DNA of 64,000 nt from Gp7-AA10 sp035636095 (GTDB lineage Bacteria; Acidobacteriota; Thermoanaerobaculia; Gp7-AA8): assembly GCA_035636095.1 (NCBI GenBank), contig DASPZU010000089.1, forward strand, positions 19,168-83,167. The letters run 5' to 3'. Position 1 is the first letter of the stretch, and each line of letters begins with the position of its first letter. Positions 9,204 to 16,778 of this stretch are shown one piece after another. The notes under the pieces were generated by a model that saw nothing but the letters and a program-made list of their open reading frames with translations, searched no databases and was not told where the DNA came from. Made by a program: the position numbers and the translations under genes.

Positions 9204-9411
9204 AGGAAGACAGTCAACGTGTACGGCTCATGGCAGACGAAACCGCGCGCGGCGCGATCGCCTAAAGCGTCCCGCGACACATCCGGCCCTCGAGCGAGTA
9301 GAAAGATACAGACGCGAGCTCGACCACGATTTTGAAATCACCGATCCGGAGCAGCTCGATGCGGACTTTACAGCGCTGGTCCACGAAGCGTACGCAGCGA
9401 ATCCGCGCTAA
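9181..9411 (+). CDS. Small hypothetical protein, possibly 5'-degraded
   Basis: A 76-codon frame begins at a GTG inside the end of the FG-GAP gene. Only the last about 45 residues (HPALERVERYRRELDHDFEITDPEQLDADF...) look like real protein; the first 30 are Arg/Cys-rich and unconvincing. There is no alternative ATG, GTG or TTG in frame. A short true ORF with a lost start, or a remnant, are both possible. Its stop overlaps the stop of the convergent ankyrin gene. Confidence 0.3.
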   Translation: MFVQCTIRGRQSTCTAHGRRNRARRDRLKRPATHPALERVERYRRELDHDFEITDPEQLDADFTALVHEAYAANPR

Positions 9412-10088
9412 GGCTTTTTTTTGGACTGGATCTCTTCGTCGGGAGTCGGCTCGACCTTCGCCCCTTTCGATTTGAGGAGCGCGGCCGCTTCGTCATGATG
9501 TCCGCGATAGGCCTCGGCCAGCGGAGTGTGCCCGTTGTCAGCCATGGAGTTGATTTCGGCTCCATGCGCCAGAAGAAGCTCGATGATGTCCGCACGGCCT
9601 AACAGCGCCGCTTCGTGCATGGGTGTGAAGCCTTTGGCCTGTCGCACCAGCACATCCGCTCCATGCTCGATGAGCAGCCTGGCAGTGTCATACTGTCCCG
9701 ACAGCAGGGCCGTCTGCAGCGGAGTGTTGAGGAACCTCGATTTCGCGCGAACGTTGACCTCCGCTCCTTTGCGAATCAGCAGCTCGGAATTGGCGACATT
9801 TCCCGCGAAGGCCGACATGTGCAGGGCCGTCCAGCCGAAGTTGTTAGGCCGCCTCACCCCGTCCGGATCGTCGCGCAGCATGGCCTCGAGTTGTTCCGAT
9901 GTTCCCAGGGCAGCGGTCTCGTAGAGGTCGAGCTGCGGATGGCGCGCGAGGATGGCTTGCAACGCCTCATTTTTCTTTGGATCGATGAAGGCCTCGCCAT
10001 TGACGAGTGTGAAGAGCGCCTTGGTGACTTCGCTTCTGGCGGGTTTGGCGTCAGCGGTCAGCAGAGCAGTAAGGATGATTGCAAGCAT
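9408..10088 (-). CDS. Ankyrin-repeat protein
   Basis: 226-aa protein with about four ankyrin repeats: FGWTALHMSAFAGNVANSELLIRKGAEVN, NTPLQTALLSGQYDTARLLIEHGADV, GFTPMHEAALLGRADIIELLLAHGAEIN and NGHTPLAEAYRGHHDEAAALLKSKGAKV. A short hydrophobic N-terminus (MLAIILTALLTADAKP) could be a signal peptide, suggesting a periplasmic binding protein, but it is borderline. Ankyrin repeats mediate protein contacts; no enzymatic domain is present. The gene diverges from the two-component pair at 10174, sharing an 85-bp intergenic region. Confidence 0.85.
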   Translation of the reverse strand: MLAIILTALLTADAKPARSEVTKALFTLVNGEAFIDPKKNEALQAILARHPQLDLYETAALGTSEQLEAMLRDDPDGVRRPNNFGWTALHMSAFAGNVANSELLIRKGAEVNVRAKSRFLNTPLQTALLSGQYDTARLLIEHGADVLVRQAKGFTPMHEAALLGRADIIELLLAHGAEINSMADNGHTPLAEAYRGHHDEAAALLKSKGAKVEPTPDEEIQSKKKP

Positions 10089-10173
10089 GCATACAAAGTA
10101 GACGCTCCCCGAAGAATGCGCATGTGCCGGATGGCCTATTCGGCGGCGTGCATGACTGTGTCATCCTTTCGCC

Positions 10174-11154
10174 ATGCCACGGCTTCTCCAGATCGCGGGA
10201 TTGATGGTGTGGGTGATGGTCGCACTCCCGGTGATCATTCAGGGAGGAGCGAATTCAACATCGCTGATGATCGGATGGGCGATCGCGTACTTGCTGTTCG
10301 CGGCGCTCTTCATCGCCGATCTCCGATGGCCGCGATTGTCGCTCCTGGCGATGCAGGCCGCGTGCGTGGTCGTCGTTGTTGCCATTCTCTGCGACGGCTT
10401 CGAAGGGACGCTGCTGGTCTTGATCGCCATGCAGCTCGGAATCCGAGTCTCGCGCAAAACGGGTCTGATCTGGATCGCGGTGCAGACGACTCTTCTGGCC
10501 GCCGCGATCGCGATTCACTGGAACGGGCGGGCGGCTTTTCTGCTCACGCCACCGTATTTCGGGTTTCAGCTGCTGGCATTCTTCACGTTCCAGATCGTGG
10601 AGCGGGAAGCGAGGATGAAAGAACGCCTTCGCATCGCGCAGGACCTTCACGATTCCCTGGGACATCATCTGACAGCGCTGACCCTGAATCTCGAATCCGC
10701 GCTGCTGCGTGAAGGTGCCGAAGCAAGAGCGGATGTCGAGAAAGCGCAGTCGCTCGCGCGCGGACTGCTGGCCGATGTGCGCGAGATCGTGGCCGACAGC
10801 GAGCCGGTCGATGTCGAAGCATCGCTCAAAGAGCTGGCCACCAATGTTCCACGGCCGCGCGTTCACCTGCAGGTCGAGGAAGGCCTGACGCTCAGTCACG
10901 TCATCCTTCGTTGTGCGCAGGAGATCGTCACGAATGCGGCGCGGCATTCGGCGGCCGAAAATCTCTGGATCACCATCGAACGGAGCCAGGGACATCTGCA
11001 GCTTCGCGCTCACGACGATGGCCGTGGCAGCGACGCATCGCCCGATGGCTTTGGGTTGCGGGGCATGCGCGCGCGAGTCGAAGCAGCCGGCGGCGAGCTG
11101 CAGATCGTCAATCAGCCCGGACGCGGATTCGGCGTCATCGCGATTCTGCCGTGA
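10174..11154 (+). CDS. NarL-system membrane sensor histidine kinase (HisKA_3 type)
   Basis: 326-aa sensor kinase. The first about 140 residues contain roughly five hydrophobic segments with little extracytoplasmic sequence, so it probably senses the membrane. HisKA_3 follows with ERLRIAQDLHDSLGHHLTAL, and a compact HATPase_c with CAQEIVTNAARHSAA (N-box) and DGFGLRGMRARVEAAGG (G-box), as in the DesK/LiaS group. The stop overlaps the GTG of the cognate regulator (GTGA). Just upstream (10152-10164) lies ATGAC-tgt-GTCAT, a possible operator. The signal cannot be deduced. Confidence 0.92.
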   Translation: MPRLLQIAGLMVWVMVALPVIIQGGANSTSLMIGWAIAYLLFAALFIADLRWPRLSLLAMQAACVVVVVAILCDGFEGTLLVLIAMQLGIRVSRKTGLIWIAVQTTLLAAAIAIHWNGRAAFLLTPPYFGFQLLAFFTFQIVEREARMKERLRIAQDLHDSLGHHLTALTLNLESALLREGAEARADVEKAQSLARGLLADVREIVADSEPVDVEASLKELATNVPRPRVHLQVEEGLTLSHVILRCAQEIVTNAARHSAAENLWITIERSQGHLQLRAHDDGRGSDASPDGFGLRGMRARVEAAGGELQIVNQPGRGFGVIAILP

Positions 11155-11774
11155 TTCGCGTCTTCATCGCGGACGATCAGCTTCTCGTCCGGCAGGGGAT
11201 TCGCCGGCTGCTGGAGCTCGATCGCGAGATTGAAATCGCCGGCGAAGCAGAAGATGGAACGCAGACGATCTCGCGCGTCCCTCAGACCCAGCCCGATGTT
11301 CTGCTCCTCGACATCCGGATGCCGAAGAAGAGCGGAGTGGATGTCTTGCGCGAGCTCGCCGCCGCGAAGGCGCTTCCGCCGACGCTGATCCTCACCACAT
11401 TCGAAGACAGCGCGGTCGTTCTCGAAGGCATCCGCGCCGGCGCGCGCGGATTCATGTTGAAGGACGTCTCGTACGAGCAGCTCATCCACGCCATTCACGC
11501 GATCGCCGCCGGCGAAACGCTTTTTCAGCCCGCGATCACACAACGGCTTCTGCGCAGTGTTGCCGCCGTATCGACACCACCTTCCGACCTCACCGACCGC
11601 GAGCGCGAGGTCGTGCGTCTGATGGCCGGCGGCTACAGCAACAAGGAGATCGCCCACGCCCTTGGCACGGCCGAGGGGACCATCAAGAATCACGTGTCGA
11701 ACATTCTGTCGAAGCTTGGCGTGCGCGACCGCACCCGCGCGGTGCTCAAGGCGCTGGAATCGGGTTTACTTTGA
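11151..11774 (+). CDS. NarL/FixJ-family response regulator
   Basis: 207-aa regulator. The receiver (about 1-118) has the acidic pair DD in VFIADDQLL, phospho-Asp in VLLLDIRMPKKSG and Lys in RGFMLKDVSYE. The C-terminal LuxR-type HTH (about 142-205) reads LTDREREVVRLMAGGYSNKEIAHALGTAEGTIKNHVSNILSKLG in two adjacent stretches. The GTG start overlaps the kinase stop, so the two are translationally coupled partners. tRNA-Gln lies 29 bp downstream on the same strand. Targets are unknown; autoregulation of the pair is the default expectation. Confidence 0.94.
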   Translation: MIRVFIADDQLLVRQGIRRLLELDREIEIAGEAEDGTQTISRVPQTQPDVLLLDIRMPKKSGVDVLRELAAAKALPPTLILTTFEDSAVVLEGIRAGARGFMLKDVSYEQLIHAIHAIAAGETLFQPAITQRLLRSVAAVSTPPSDLTDREREVVRLMAGGYSNKEIAHALGTAEGTIKNHVSNILSKLGVRDRTRAVLKALESGLL

Positions 11775-11803
11775 TAAGGTTGTGGGGCTTGCCGCGTCAC
11801 CAT

Positions 11804-11878
11804 TGGGGAGTCGCCAAGTGGTAAGGCATCGGTCTTTGGAGCCGACATCCGGTGGTTCGAATCCACCCTCCCCAGCCA
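11804..11878 (+). tRNA. tRNA-Gln (anticodon UUG), CCA encoded
   Basis: The acceptor arm TGGGGAG pairs with CTCCCCA. The anticodon stem TCGGT/GCCGA closes the loop CTTTGGA with anticodon TTG. The T arm is GGTGG-TTCGAAT-CCACC, followed by discriminator G and an encoded CCA (11876-11878). The 5' half, TCGCCAAGTGGTAAGGCA, is typical of bacterial tRNA-Gln. No integrase or repeated 3' end is nearby. Confidence 0.96.
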
Positions 11879-11929
11879 AGAAACGGGGTCAGGCCCCAAG
11901 CCCCGCCGCCCTTCCGCCCTTATGGAAAG

Positions 11930-11945
11930 TGTGACGCCCGTCACA
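11930..11945 (+). promoter_or_regulatory. Perfect CRP/FNR-superfamily operator
   Basis: TGTGACGCCCGTCACA matches the CRP consensus TGTGA-N6-TCACA at all ten positions. Its centre (11937.5) lies about 41.5 bp upstream of the start point expected from the -10 element at 11968-11973, which is class II activator geometry. It serves the spore-coat-U gene at 12073. Confidence 0.7.
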
Positions 11946-11967
11946 TTTTCGGCTTAGTCAACGTACG

Positions 11968-11973
11968 TACAAT
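11968..11973 (+). promoter_or_regulatory. -10 element TACAAT of the spore-coat-U gene, with about 90-nt leader
   Basis: TACAAT is one base from TATAAT; transcription would begin near 11979. The leader (about 11980-12072) can form a small hairpin around GCCT-cgc-AGGC and ends in AGAGAGG, a good ribosome binding site 5 nt before ATG 12073. I could not match the leader to a known riboswitch. Confidence 0.5.
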
Positions 11974-12072
11974 TGCGGATCTCCCAACGAGCGCGCTCGA
12001 TACTGCCTCGCAGGCGAGCGGATGAATGCCGGGACGGGTTCAGCAACCGGGTTTATCCAGAGAGAGGTAGCT

Positions 12073-12576
12073 ATGAAGAGCGCACGTTTGTTCATCGGTG
12101 TCTCGTTTCTCGTCGCAACGTCGTCTTTCGCGGGGAGCGCTTCGACGACGAACACCAACAACATCACGGCCTCGGTCGCGCCCAAATGCACCATCGGCGC
12201 ATTTGCCATCGCGTTCGGTGCCTACGATCCATTCTCGGCCACGCCGCTCGATCAGACCGGAACGGTCACGATCAACTGCACCAAGGGAACCAGCGGCGTG
12301 ATCTCGCTCAACCTCGGCGTCAATGCCTCCGGCGCTGTTCGCCGGATGCAGGACGCCGGCGGGGCCGGCAATTACCTGACCTACGAAATCTACGACGATG
12401 CCGGCCGCACGACGGTGTGGAACGCGGTCAGCACCGTGACGCTCGGTCCGTCCGCCTCGAAAAACACGGCGTTGACGGCCACGGCGTATGGTCGGGTGGC
12501 CGCTGGACAGGACCCGCAGACCGGCGCGGCCGGGCTGAATTACCAGGACACGATCGTCGCGACGGTCACTTTCTGA
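12073..12576 (+). CDS. Spore coat U (SCPU) domain secreted protein
   Basis: 167-aa exported protein with signal peptide KSARLFIGVSFLVATSSFAGSA and an SCPU fold: NITASVAPKCTIGAFAIAFGAYDP, INCTKGTSGVISLNLG and the end YQDTIVATVTF. The two Cys (KC..., NC...) are in the usual disulfide positions. Such proteins are pilin-like subunits of archaic (sigma-class) chaperone-usher systems or secreted coat proteins. No chaperone or usher gene is adjacent, so it is an orphan here. The ATG has AGAGAGG upstream. It is apparently under CRP-type control. It converges with, and overlaps by 11 bp, the next gene on the other strand. Confidence 0.82.
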   Translation: MKSARLFIGVSFLVATSSFAGSASTTNTNNITASVAPKCTIGAFAIAFGAYDPFSATPLDQTGTVTINCTKGTSGVISLNLGVNASGAVRRMQDAGGAGNYLTYEIYDDAGRTTVWNAVSTVTLGPSASKNTALTATAYGRVAAGQDPQTGAAGLNYQDTIVATVTF

Positions 12577-13000
12577 CCGGCATCTCGCGCCGTATCTGCA
12601 TCAGCTCCGCGACCTGCTCTCGCGACAGCGAGTTCTTGATGCGGATCAGCATCGAGAGGTGAATCTTCTTGATCTCGCGCTCGAGCGACATCACTTTGTC
12701 GGCCTGCTCGAGCACGCGCGCTTCGTCGATCGGCGTTTGCTGAAGCATCTGCGCCATGGCGTCGCCGGCCTCTTTCGCTTCCCACTGCAGATCGAAGAAC
12801 TTCGACTGCGCGCGCTGCACTTCGCTCTTGATGGTCGCGCGTTGCTTGTCATCGAGGTGCAGCTTCTGCGACTGCGACATGATCAGCTCGGGCGGGAAGA
12901 GCTGACGGCCGATCGGATCGTCCTGATCGGGCGGCGGCGTGGGCTGCTGCGCCAGGGCCGAAACGGCGAAGAAGGCGGCGACGACGACGAGACGTTTCAT
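12566..13000 (-). CDS. Spy/CpxP-like periplasmic protein
   Basis: 144-aa protein with signal peptide (KRLVVVAAFFAVSALA) followed by a charged helical body: SQSQKLHLDDKQRATIKSEVQ, a Met/Gln-rich helix and a C-terminal LSREQVAELMQIRREM. This resembles the Spy/CpxP/heavy-metal-sensor group, whose LTxxQ motifs are degenerate here (LDDKQ, LSREQ). The likely role is periplasmic chaperone or stress/metal sensing. It is the last gene of a three-gene operon (sigma factor, membrane protein, this gene) joined by 4-bp overlaps, so it is probably both a target and a feedback sensor of the ECF pathway (inference). Confidence 0.72.
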   Translation of the reverse strand: MKRLVVVAAFFAVSALAQQPTPPPDQDDPIGRQLFPPELIMSQSQKLHLDDKQRATIKSEVQRAQSKFFDLQWEAKEAGDAMAQMLQQTPIDEARVLEQADKVMSLEREIKKIHLSMLIRIKNSLSREQVAELMQIRREMPVRK

Positions 13001-13278
13001 TGATAGCGTCCTCTCAATTCGGGAGTTCTCTGCAACAGTTCACGGCCGGGAGTGGCCAGCAGAAAGTCTGTCGGCGCTTTCCAGGCGCTGATCGAAGGCC
13101 GCGGCGGCTCGGGCCGCCTGACGACGAAGAAAAGCGCGACCACGATCAGAAGCATGGTGGCAAAGGCAAACCTGGGAACGAGTCGGCGCTGCGGTCGAGC
13201 GTGCCACATGCGATCGAAGCGCGGCGCGCGCGCGGCCTCTTCCCTGCGAAGCGTCACGAAAGCGTCGTGGAGGTTCAT
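12997..13278 (-). CDS. Small single-pass membrane protein, putative anti-sigma factor
   Basis: 93-aa protein with a cytoplasmic N-terminus (MNLHDAFVTLRREEAARAPRFDRMW), one transmembrane helix (about 36-53, FAFATMLLIVVALFFVV) and a short periplasmic tail. It overlaps the sigma-factor stop and the Spy-like start by 4 bp each. Position and topology suit an ECF anti-sigma factor, but no zinc-binding ASD motif is present and it is very short, so the assignment rests on context. Confidence 0.6.
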   Translation of the reverse strand: MNLHDAFVTLRREEAARAPRFDRMWHARPQRRLVPRFAFATMLLIVVALFFVVRRPEPPRPSISAWKAPTDFLLATPGRELLQRTPELRGRYQ

Positions 13279-13778
13279 GGCGTCAACTTCCCGTTGAGCT
13301 GCGCCAGCAACTGCTTCTTTCCGCGGTCATAGTGCACGCGCGCCGAGCCCAGCGAGACGTGCATGGCGGCGGCGGCTTGTTCGATCGTCATGTCGTGATA
13401 GAAGACCAGCTCGAGAACTTCACGCTGCCGGCGCGATACCTTCTGAAGTGCGGCGATGAGCGCTGCGGAGATCTGCGACTTTTCGGCGGCGGAATCGGCC
13501 GTGTCGGAGAGCGGCTCGAGCTCGCGGCGCGCCCACCTGGCCGTCAGGAAATCGTGGAGGATACGCCGCCGCGCCTGCGCCGCCGCGGTCCGCCGAATCA
13601 CGGCGAAGAGCCAGGTCTTCAGCGACGATCGCCCGTCGAACCGCGCCTTGCCCTCCAGGATCTTCACGTACACGTCTTGCAGGACTTCCTCCGCCTGATC
13701 ATGGTTGCGGCCGCAGCACGACATCGCCCAGCCGAAACTCGCCGCGTGGAGTTGCTCGATCTCACTCGGAATCTCCAT
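13275..13778 (-). CDS. ECF-type RNA polymerase sigma factor
   Basis: 167-aa sigma-70-family factor starting at MEIPSEIEQLH (ATG at 13778); the open frame continues upstream, but that part overlaps the divergent regulatory region. Region 2 is QAEEVLQDVYVKILEGKARFDGRSS followed by LKTWLFAVIRRTAAAQARRR. Region 4 is VSRRQREVLELVFYHDMTIEQ followed by AAAAMHVSLGSARVHYDRGKKQL. It is co-transcribed with a membrane protein and a Spy-like protein. A 16-bp palindrome lies 41 bp upstream, shared with the divergent Spy-like gene, so the operon is probably autoregulated or responds to an extra regulator. Confidence 0.88.
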   Translation of the reverse strand: MEIPSEIEQLHAASFGWAMSCCGRNHDQAEEVLQDVYVKILEGKARFDGRSSLKTWLFAVIRRTAAAQARRRILHDFLTARWARRELEPLSDTADSAAEKSQISAALIAALQKVSRRQREVLELVFYHDMTIEQAAAAMHVSLGSARVHYDRGKKQLLAQLNGKLTP

Positions 13779-13818
13779 GACGGCATCAGTTGCAGATTGG
13801 TGGCTTCGGGTCGCCGGC

Positions 13819-13834
13819 GATATGACGTCATATC
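13819..13834 (+). promoter_or_regulatory. Perfect 16-bp palindrome in a divergent promoter region
   Basis: GATATGACGTCATATC is a perfect palindrome, with core TGACGTCA, in the 97-bp region between the ECF sigma gene (start 13778, minus) and the Spy-like gene (start 13876, plus). Perfect symmetry and position suggest an operator for a homodimeric regulator controlling both directions. Confidence 0.6.
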
Positions 13835-13875
13835 CATCCGCTTTCGAAGCGACCAATGCATCGATGGAGGACGTC

Positions 13876-14298
13876 ATGAAACGCTTCGCTCTCATTCTTT
13901 CTACGTTTCTTTGTGCCCTACCGATCTTCGCGCAGCAGCCCGATCCCGTCAGTGTGATCGCTCACGTTCTGGAGTTGTCGAACGATCAGGTTACGGCCTG
14001 GAGCGGGATTCTGCACGCGCGCGAGGCGGCCATCCAGCCTATCGCGCAGCAGGCGCAGGCGAAGCGGCAGGCCCTCGAGCAGGCGCTGGCCTCACCGAAT
14101 CCCGATCCGGTCGCGATCGGGAATGCCTTCATCGAATTGCGGGGCCTGCAGGCTCAGGTTGCCGCCGTCAACGCCGACAGCGCCAGCAAGTTCCAGAAGC
14201 TGCTAGACGACGATCAGCTCCAGCGCCTGGAAGGAATTCGCGGAGCCTCACAGGTGTGTCCGATCGTTCCGGCGCTGCAGGCGACGGGGTTGATGTAG
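13876..14298 (+). CDS. Spy/CpxP-like periplasmic protein, second copy
   Basis: 140-aa exported protein with signal peptide KRFALILSTFLCALPIFAQQ and a helical, Gln/Ala-rich mature part (VLELSNDQVTAWSGILHAREAAIQ, KLLDDDQLQRLEGIRG). This fits the extracytoplasmic Spy/CpxP-like helical group; LSNDQ stands where an LTxxQ motif would be. GGAGG at 13866-13870 is a good ribosome binding site. It is divergent from the sigma/anti-sigma/Spy operon and shares the 16-bp palindrome, so it is probably part of the same envelope-stress regulon. Two Cys are present (one in the signal peptide, one near the end in QVCPIVP). Confidence 0.68.
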   Translation: MKRFALILSTFLCALPIFAQQPDPVSVIAHVLELSNDQVTAWSGILHAREAAIQPIAQQAQAKRQALEQALASPNPDPVAIGNAFIELRGLQAQVAAVNADSASKFQKLLDDDQLQRLEGIRGASQVCPIVPALQATGLM

Positions 14299-14319
14299 GA
14301 GGCGTAAAATCCGCGAACG

Positions 14320-15660
14320 GTGCTCCCACGTCTCCGCGCCGCGGCTGAAGCGATCCTCAGCTCCGGCGCACTGATCGCAATTGTTACGACGGGTGCCGTT
14401 CACGTTCAGGCGAACGGCATCACCGCCGGTTTTGCATATCTGGTCGCAGTTCTGATGCTGGCGGTGTGGCAAGGAGTCACGGCGGGCGTCATCGGCTCGG
14501 TTTTAGCGACGTTCTGCTTCAACTATTTTTTCCTGCCGCCCGTCGGCACGTTCCACATCGCCGACACTTCCAACTGGGTCGCGTTAGGCGCATTCCTGGT
14601 CACAGCGATCATCACAAGTCAGTTGGTGACGCGCGCGCGTCGTCGGGCGATCGAAGCCGAAGCGCGGCGGCGCGAGATCGAGGCTTTGTACGACCTGTCA
14701 ATCGATCTCTTTACATCGGAGAGCCTCGACAACGCGGTATCTCGCGCGCTCCGAACGTTCGGCGCGCGCGGCGGGGGGTTGCTGCTGGATGACCGGTGGA
14801 TCGGATCGGCTGCTGACTTCGAGATGTACAAACTCCTCGGACCGGTCGAGGGCAATGTGAGAGTGCCCGTGACGATCGGCGACCGTTCGGGAATTCTCGT
14901 CGTTTACGGGACACGCGCCGATGGCGCGGCGCTACAGGCGGTGGCACGCTTGATCGCGCTGGCGGTCGAGCGGGAAACATTCATCGAGGCCCGCGCGCGT
15001 CTGGAAGCGCTCACCGCGAGTCATGATTTGAAAACATCGATCTTGCGCGCCGTGTCACACGATCTCTCCACGCCACTGACGACGATCACGCTGCAGGTGT
15101 CTGCGCTGCGCCGGAAGCTGGCGTCGCTGGGCGTCACCTCGACGGCCGCCGAGATGATCGAGGAGCAGACCAAGCGCCTGCATCGTCGCATCGACAATCT
15201 CCTGGCCATGGCGCGTCTGGAGAGCGGAATGGTCCGGCCCAGTCGCGAGCCGACGCCGGCCGCCGATCTGTTCCGCGCCGCTCGCGAGAATCTTCCGCTG
15301 CTGCGACCGATGAAGATCAGAATCGCGGATGAATGCCCGGAGCTCGACGTCGATCCTTCGCTGGTTCTCGAAATCCTGGTCAACCTGATGGAGAATGCCG
15401 ATCGCGCGTCGCCGCCGGGAGCCGAGATCGAGTTGCATGCCGCCTCACACCCCGCGGACTCGAGGCTGACGCGCGTCGAGATTCTCGATCGCGGTGAGGG
15501 CATCTCGGATTCCAGCGACACGGCGCGGCGCGGGCTGGGCCTGCACATCGCACGCGCATTTGCCGAGGCCCACGGGGGAAGGGTGGAGGTGAGGGCGAGG
15601 GAGGGCGGCGGAACGCGCGCGGTCATCGATCTGCCGTCCGCGCCGATGGTGGCATCATGA
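14320..15660 (+). CDS. KdpD-like sensor histidine kinase lacking the KdpD and USP input domains
   Basis: 446-aa kinase. It begins with four transmembrane helices of the DUF4118 type, including the KdpD signature FNYFFLPPVGTFHIADTSNW, then a GAF-like segment (about 120-220), HisKA with RAVSHDLSTPLTTI (about 240-305), and HATPase_c with LVNLMENADRASPP and RRGLGLHIARAFAEAHGG. Canonical KdpD (about 890 aa) carries an N-terminal KdpD domain and a USP domain in the cytoplasm; both are missing here, and a USP-like protein is encoded separately at 16395. The GTG start at 14320 is 17 nt from AGGAGG, so the true start is uncertain. The stop overlaps the regulator start (ATGA). Probable role: potassium or turgor sensing. 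Confidence 0.88.
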   Translation: MLPRLRAAAEAILSSGALIAIVTTGAVHVQANGITAGFAYLVAVLMLAVWQGVTAGVIGSVLATFCFNYFFLPPVGTFHIADTSNWVALGAFLVTAIITSQLVTRARRRAIEAEARRREIEALYDLSIDLFTSESLDNAVSRALRTFGARGGGLLLDDRWIGSAADFEMYKLLGPVEGNVRVPVTIGDRSGILVVYGTRADGAALQAVARLIALAVERETFIEARARLEALTASHDLKTSILRAVSHDLSTPLTTITLQVSALRRKLASLGVTSTAAEMIEEQTKRLHRRIDNLLAMARLESGMVRPSREPTPAADLFRAARENLPLLRPMKIRIADECPELDVDPSLVLEILVNLMENADRASPPGAEIELHAASHPADSRLTRVEILDRGEGISDSSDTARRGLGLHIARAFAEAHGGRVEVRAREGGGTRAVIDLPSAPMVAS

Positions 15661-16331
15661 GCGCGCGCATTCTGGTTGTCGACGACGATCCTCACATTCG
15701 CGAGTCGCTGGTCGAAGAATATGCGGCGGCAGGATATGAGCCGCTCAGCGCCGGCATCGTCGACGAAGCAATCGCGATGGTTCGGCACCAGCAACCCGAT
15801 CTGGTGGTGACCGATCTGGCCATGCCGGGCGCCGACGGATTCGCGCTGATCGGTGCGATCCGGCGCGAACATCAGACGCCGATCATCGTCGTTTCCGTGC
15901 GCGGAAGCGATCACGACAAAGTTCGCGCCCTCGACCTCGGCGCCGACGACTACGTCACTAAACCGTTTTCGGTGGCCGAACTGCTCGCCAGAACGCGCGC
16001 GCAGTTGCGAAGGACGGGGGGCAGCGGCGTTTTGCGATTCGACGATCTGACCATCGAACTGGAACATCGCCGCATCTCGCAAGGTGGCAAAGAAGTGCGC
16101 CTGACACCGACCGAATTCGCAATTCTGCAATTCCTGGCCATCCACGCCGGCAAACCGCTGACGCTCGATCGGATCATCGCCCGAGTGTGGGGTGCCGGCG
16201 GCGCGACCCGCGACTCCGTCCGCGTGCATATGGGCTCGCTGCGCCGGAAGATCGAGCCCGACCCCGCCAATCCACGCTACATCGTCACCGAGCCGTGGAT
16301 CGGATACCGCTTCATCGCCGAGCCGCTCTGA
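15657..16331 (+). CDS. KdpE-like OmpR-family response regulator
   Basis: 224-aa winged-helix regulator. The receiver (about 1-118) has VVDDDPHIRESL, phospho-Asp in LVVTDLAMPGADG and the Lys in GADDYVTKPFSVAELLAR. The DNA-binding domain (about 128-222) includes VRLTPTEFAILQFLAIHAGKP, the recognition-helix region DSVRVHMGSLRRKIE and the terminal YIVTEPWIGYRF wing typical of KdpE. It is coupled to the KdpD-like kinase by an ATGA overlap and followed by a terminator-like hairpin. Likely targets are the downstream USP-transporter genes or its own operon (inference). Confidence 0.9.
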   Translation: MSARILVVDDDPHIRESLVEEYAAAGYEPLSAGIVDEAIAMVRHQQPDLVVTDLAMPGADGFALIGAIRREHQTPIIVVSVRGSDHDKVRALDLGADDYVTKPFSVAELLARTRAQLRRTGGSGVLRFDDLTIELEHRRISQGGKEVRLTPTEFAILQFLAIHAGKPLTLDRIIARVWGAGGATRDSVRVHMGSLRRKIEPDPANPRYIVTEPWIGYRFIAEPL

Positions 16332-16348
16332 TCTTTCGAACTTCTTTC

Positions 16349-16370
16349 GAAGTCCTTCCGGACTTCTTTT
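16349..16370 (+). terminator. Short intrinsic terminator-like hairpin
   Basis: GAAGTCC-ttcc-GGACTTC followed by TTTT forms a 7-bp stem with a 4-nt loop and short T run between the KdpE-like gene and the USP gene. It probably attenuates rather than fully stops transcription, because the USP gene starts only 25 bp later. Confidence 0.5.
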
Positions 16371-16394
16371 GCGGTCGCGAGCGATCGTGCATTT

Positions 16395-16778
16395 GTGACG
16401 AGTGCCATCGGAGTTGCACTTCCCACAGACAGCGAGGTTGCCAATCTTCTCGTCGATCGCACGGCCGAGCTTGCGCGCACGCTGAACGCGCGTTGGATTG
16501 CTTTCATCGTCTGCAACCACGCGATGCCGACCGCGCCGGCCCAACATGCGCTGTGTCAGGCGGAGCTGGCCATGCGCGCGGGCGGCACGGTATTCCTTTG
16601 CGAAGGCGATGATGTCGCGGAAACGCTGATGGCGCTGGCCTGTGGTCAGAACATCGACGTCCTGATCCTCGGCGCTCCCAAACGTGCGGGCCTGCTACGG
16701 CGGCTGCGGCGGGGCGTGATCGACCGCATTGTGCGCGCTGCGCGCCCATTCGACGTCGTCGTCATCGGCAATGCCTGA
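16395..16778 (+). CDS. Stand-alone KdpD-type USP domain protein
   Basis: 127-aa protein matching the universal-stress fold as found inside KdpD: SAIGVALPTDSEVANLLVDRT, then TLNARWIAFIV and the C-terminal VDVLILGAPK ... ARPFDVVVIGNA. A second stand-alone homologue is at 24376. GTG 16395 is the only sensible start; no strong ribosome binding site is seen. Its stop overlaps the transporter start by 8 bp (ATGCCTGA). It sits between a KdpD kinase that lacks its USP domain and a KimA-like transporter, so it may be a nucleotide-binding adaptor acting in trans (inference). Confidence 0.72.
   Translation: MTSAIGVALPTDSEVANLLVDRTAELARTLNARWIAFIVCNHAMPTAPAQHALCQAELAMRAGGTVFLCEGDDVAETLMALACGQNIDVLILGAPKRAGLLRRLRRGVIDRIVRAARPFDVVVIGNA

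Noticed and set aside
11804..11900. tRNA-Gln as an integration site of a genomic island
   Set aside because: No integrase and no repeated tRNA 3' end was found nearby; the GGGGTCAGGCCCC downstream is a small hairpin only.
11980..12072. Cyclic-di-GMP (GEMM) or other riboswitch in the leader of the spore-coat-U gene
   Set aside because: Only small hairpins are present; the conserved GEMM core and tetraloop receptor are not recognisable.
15021..16547. 508-codon minus-strand frame across the KdpD/KdpE-like genes
   Set aside because: Antisense shadow with Arg-rich low-quality composition; the plus-strand genes carry all catalytic motifs.
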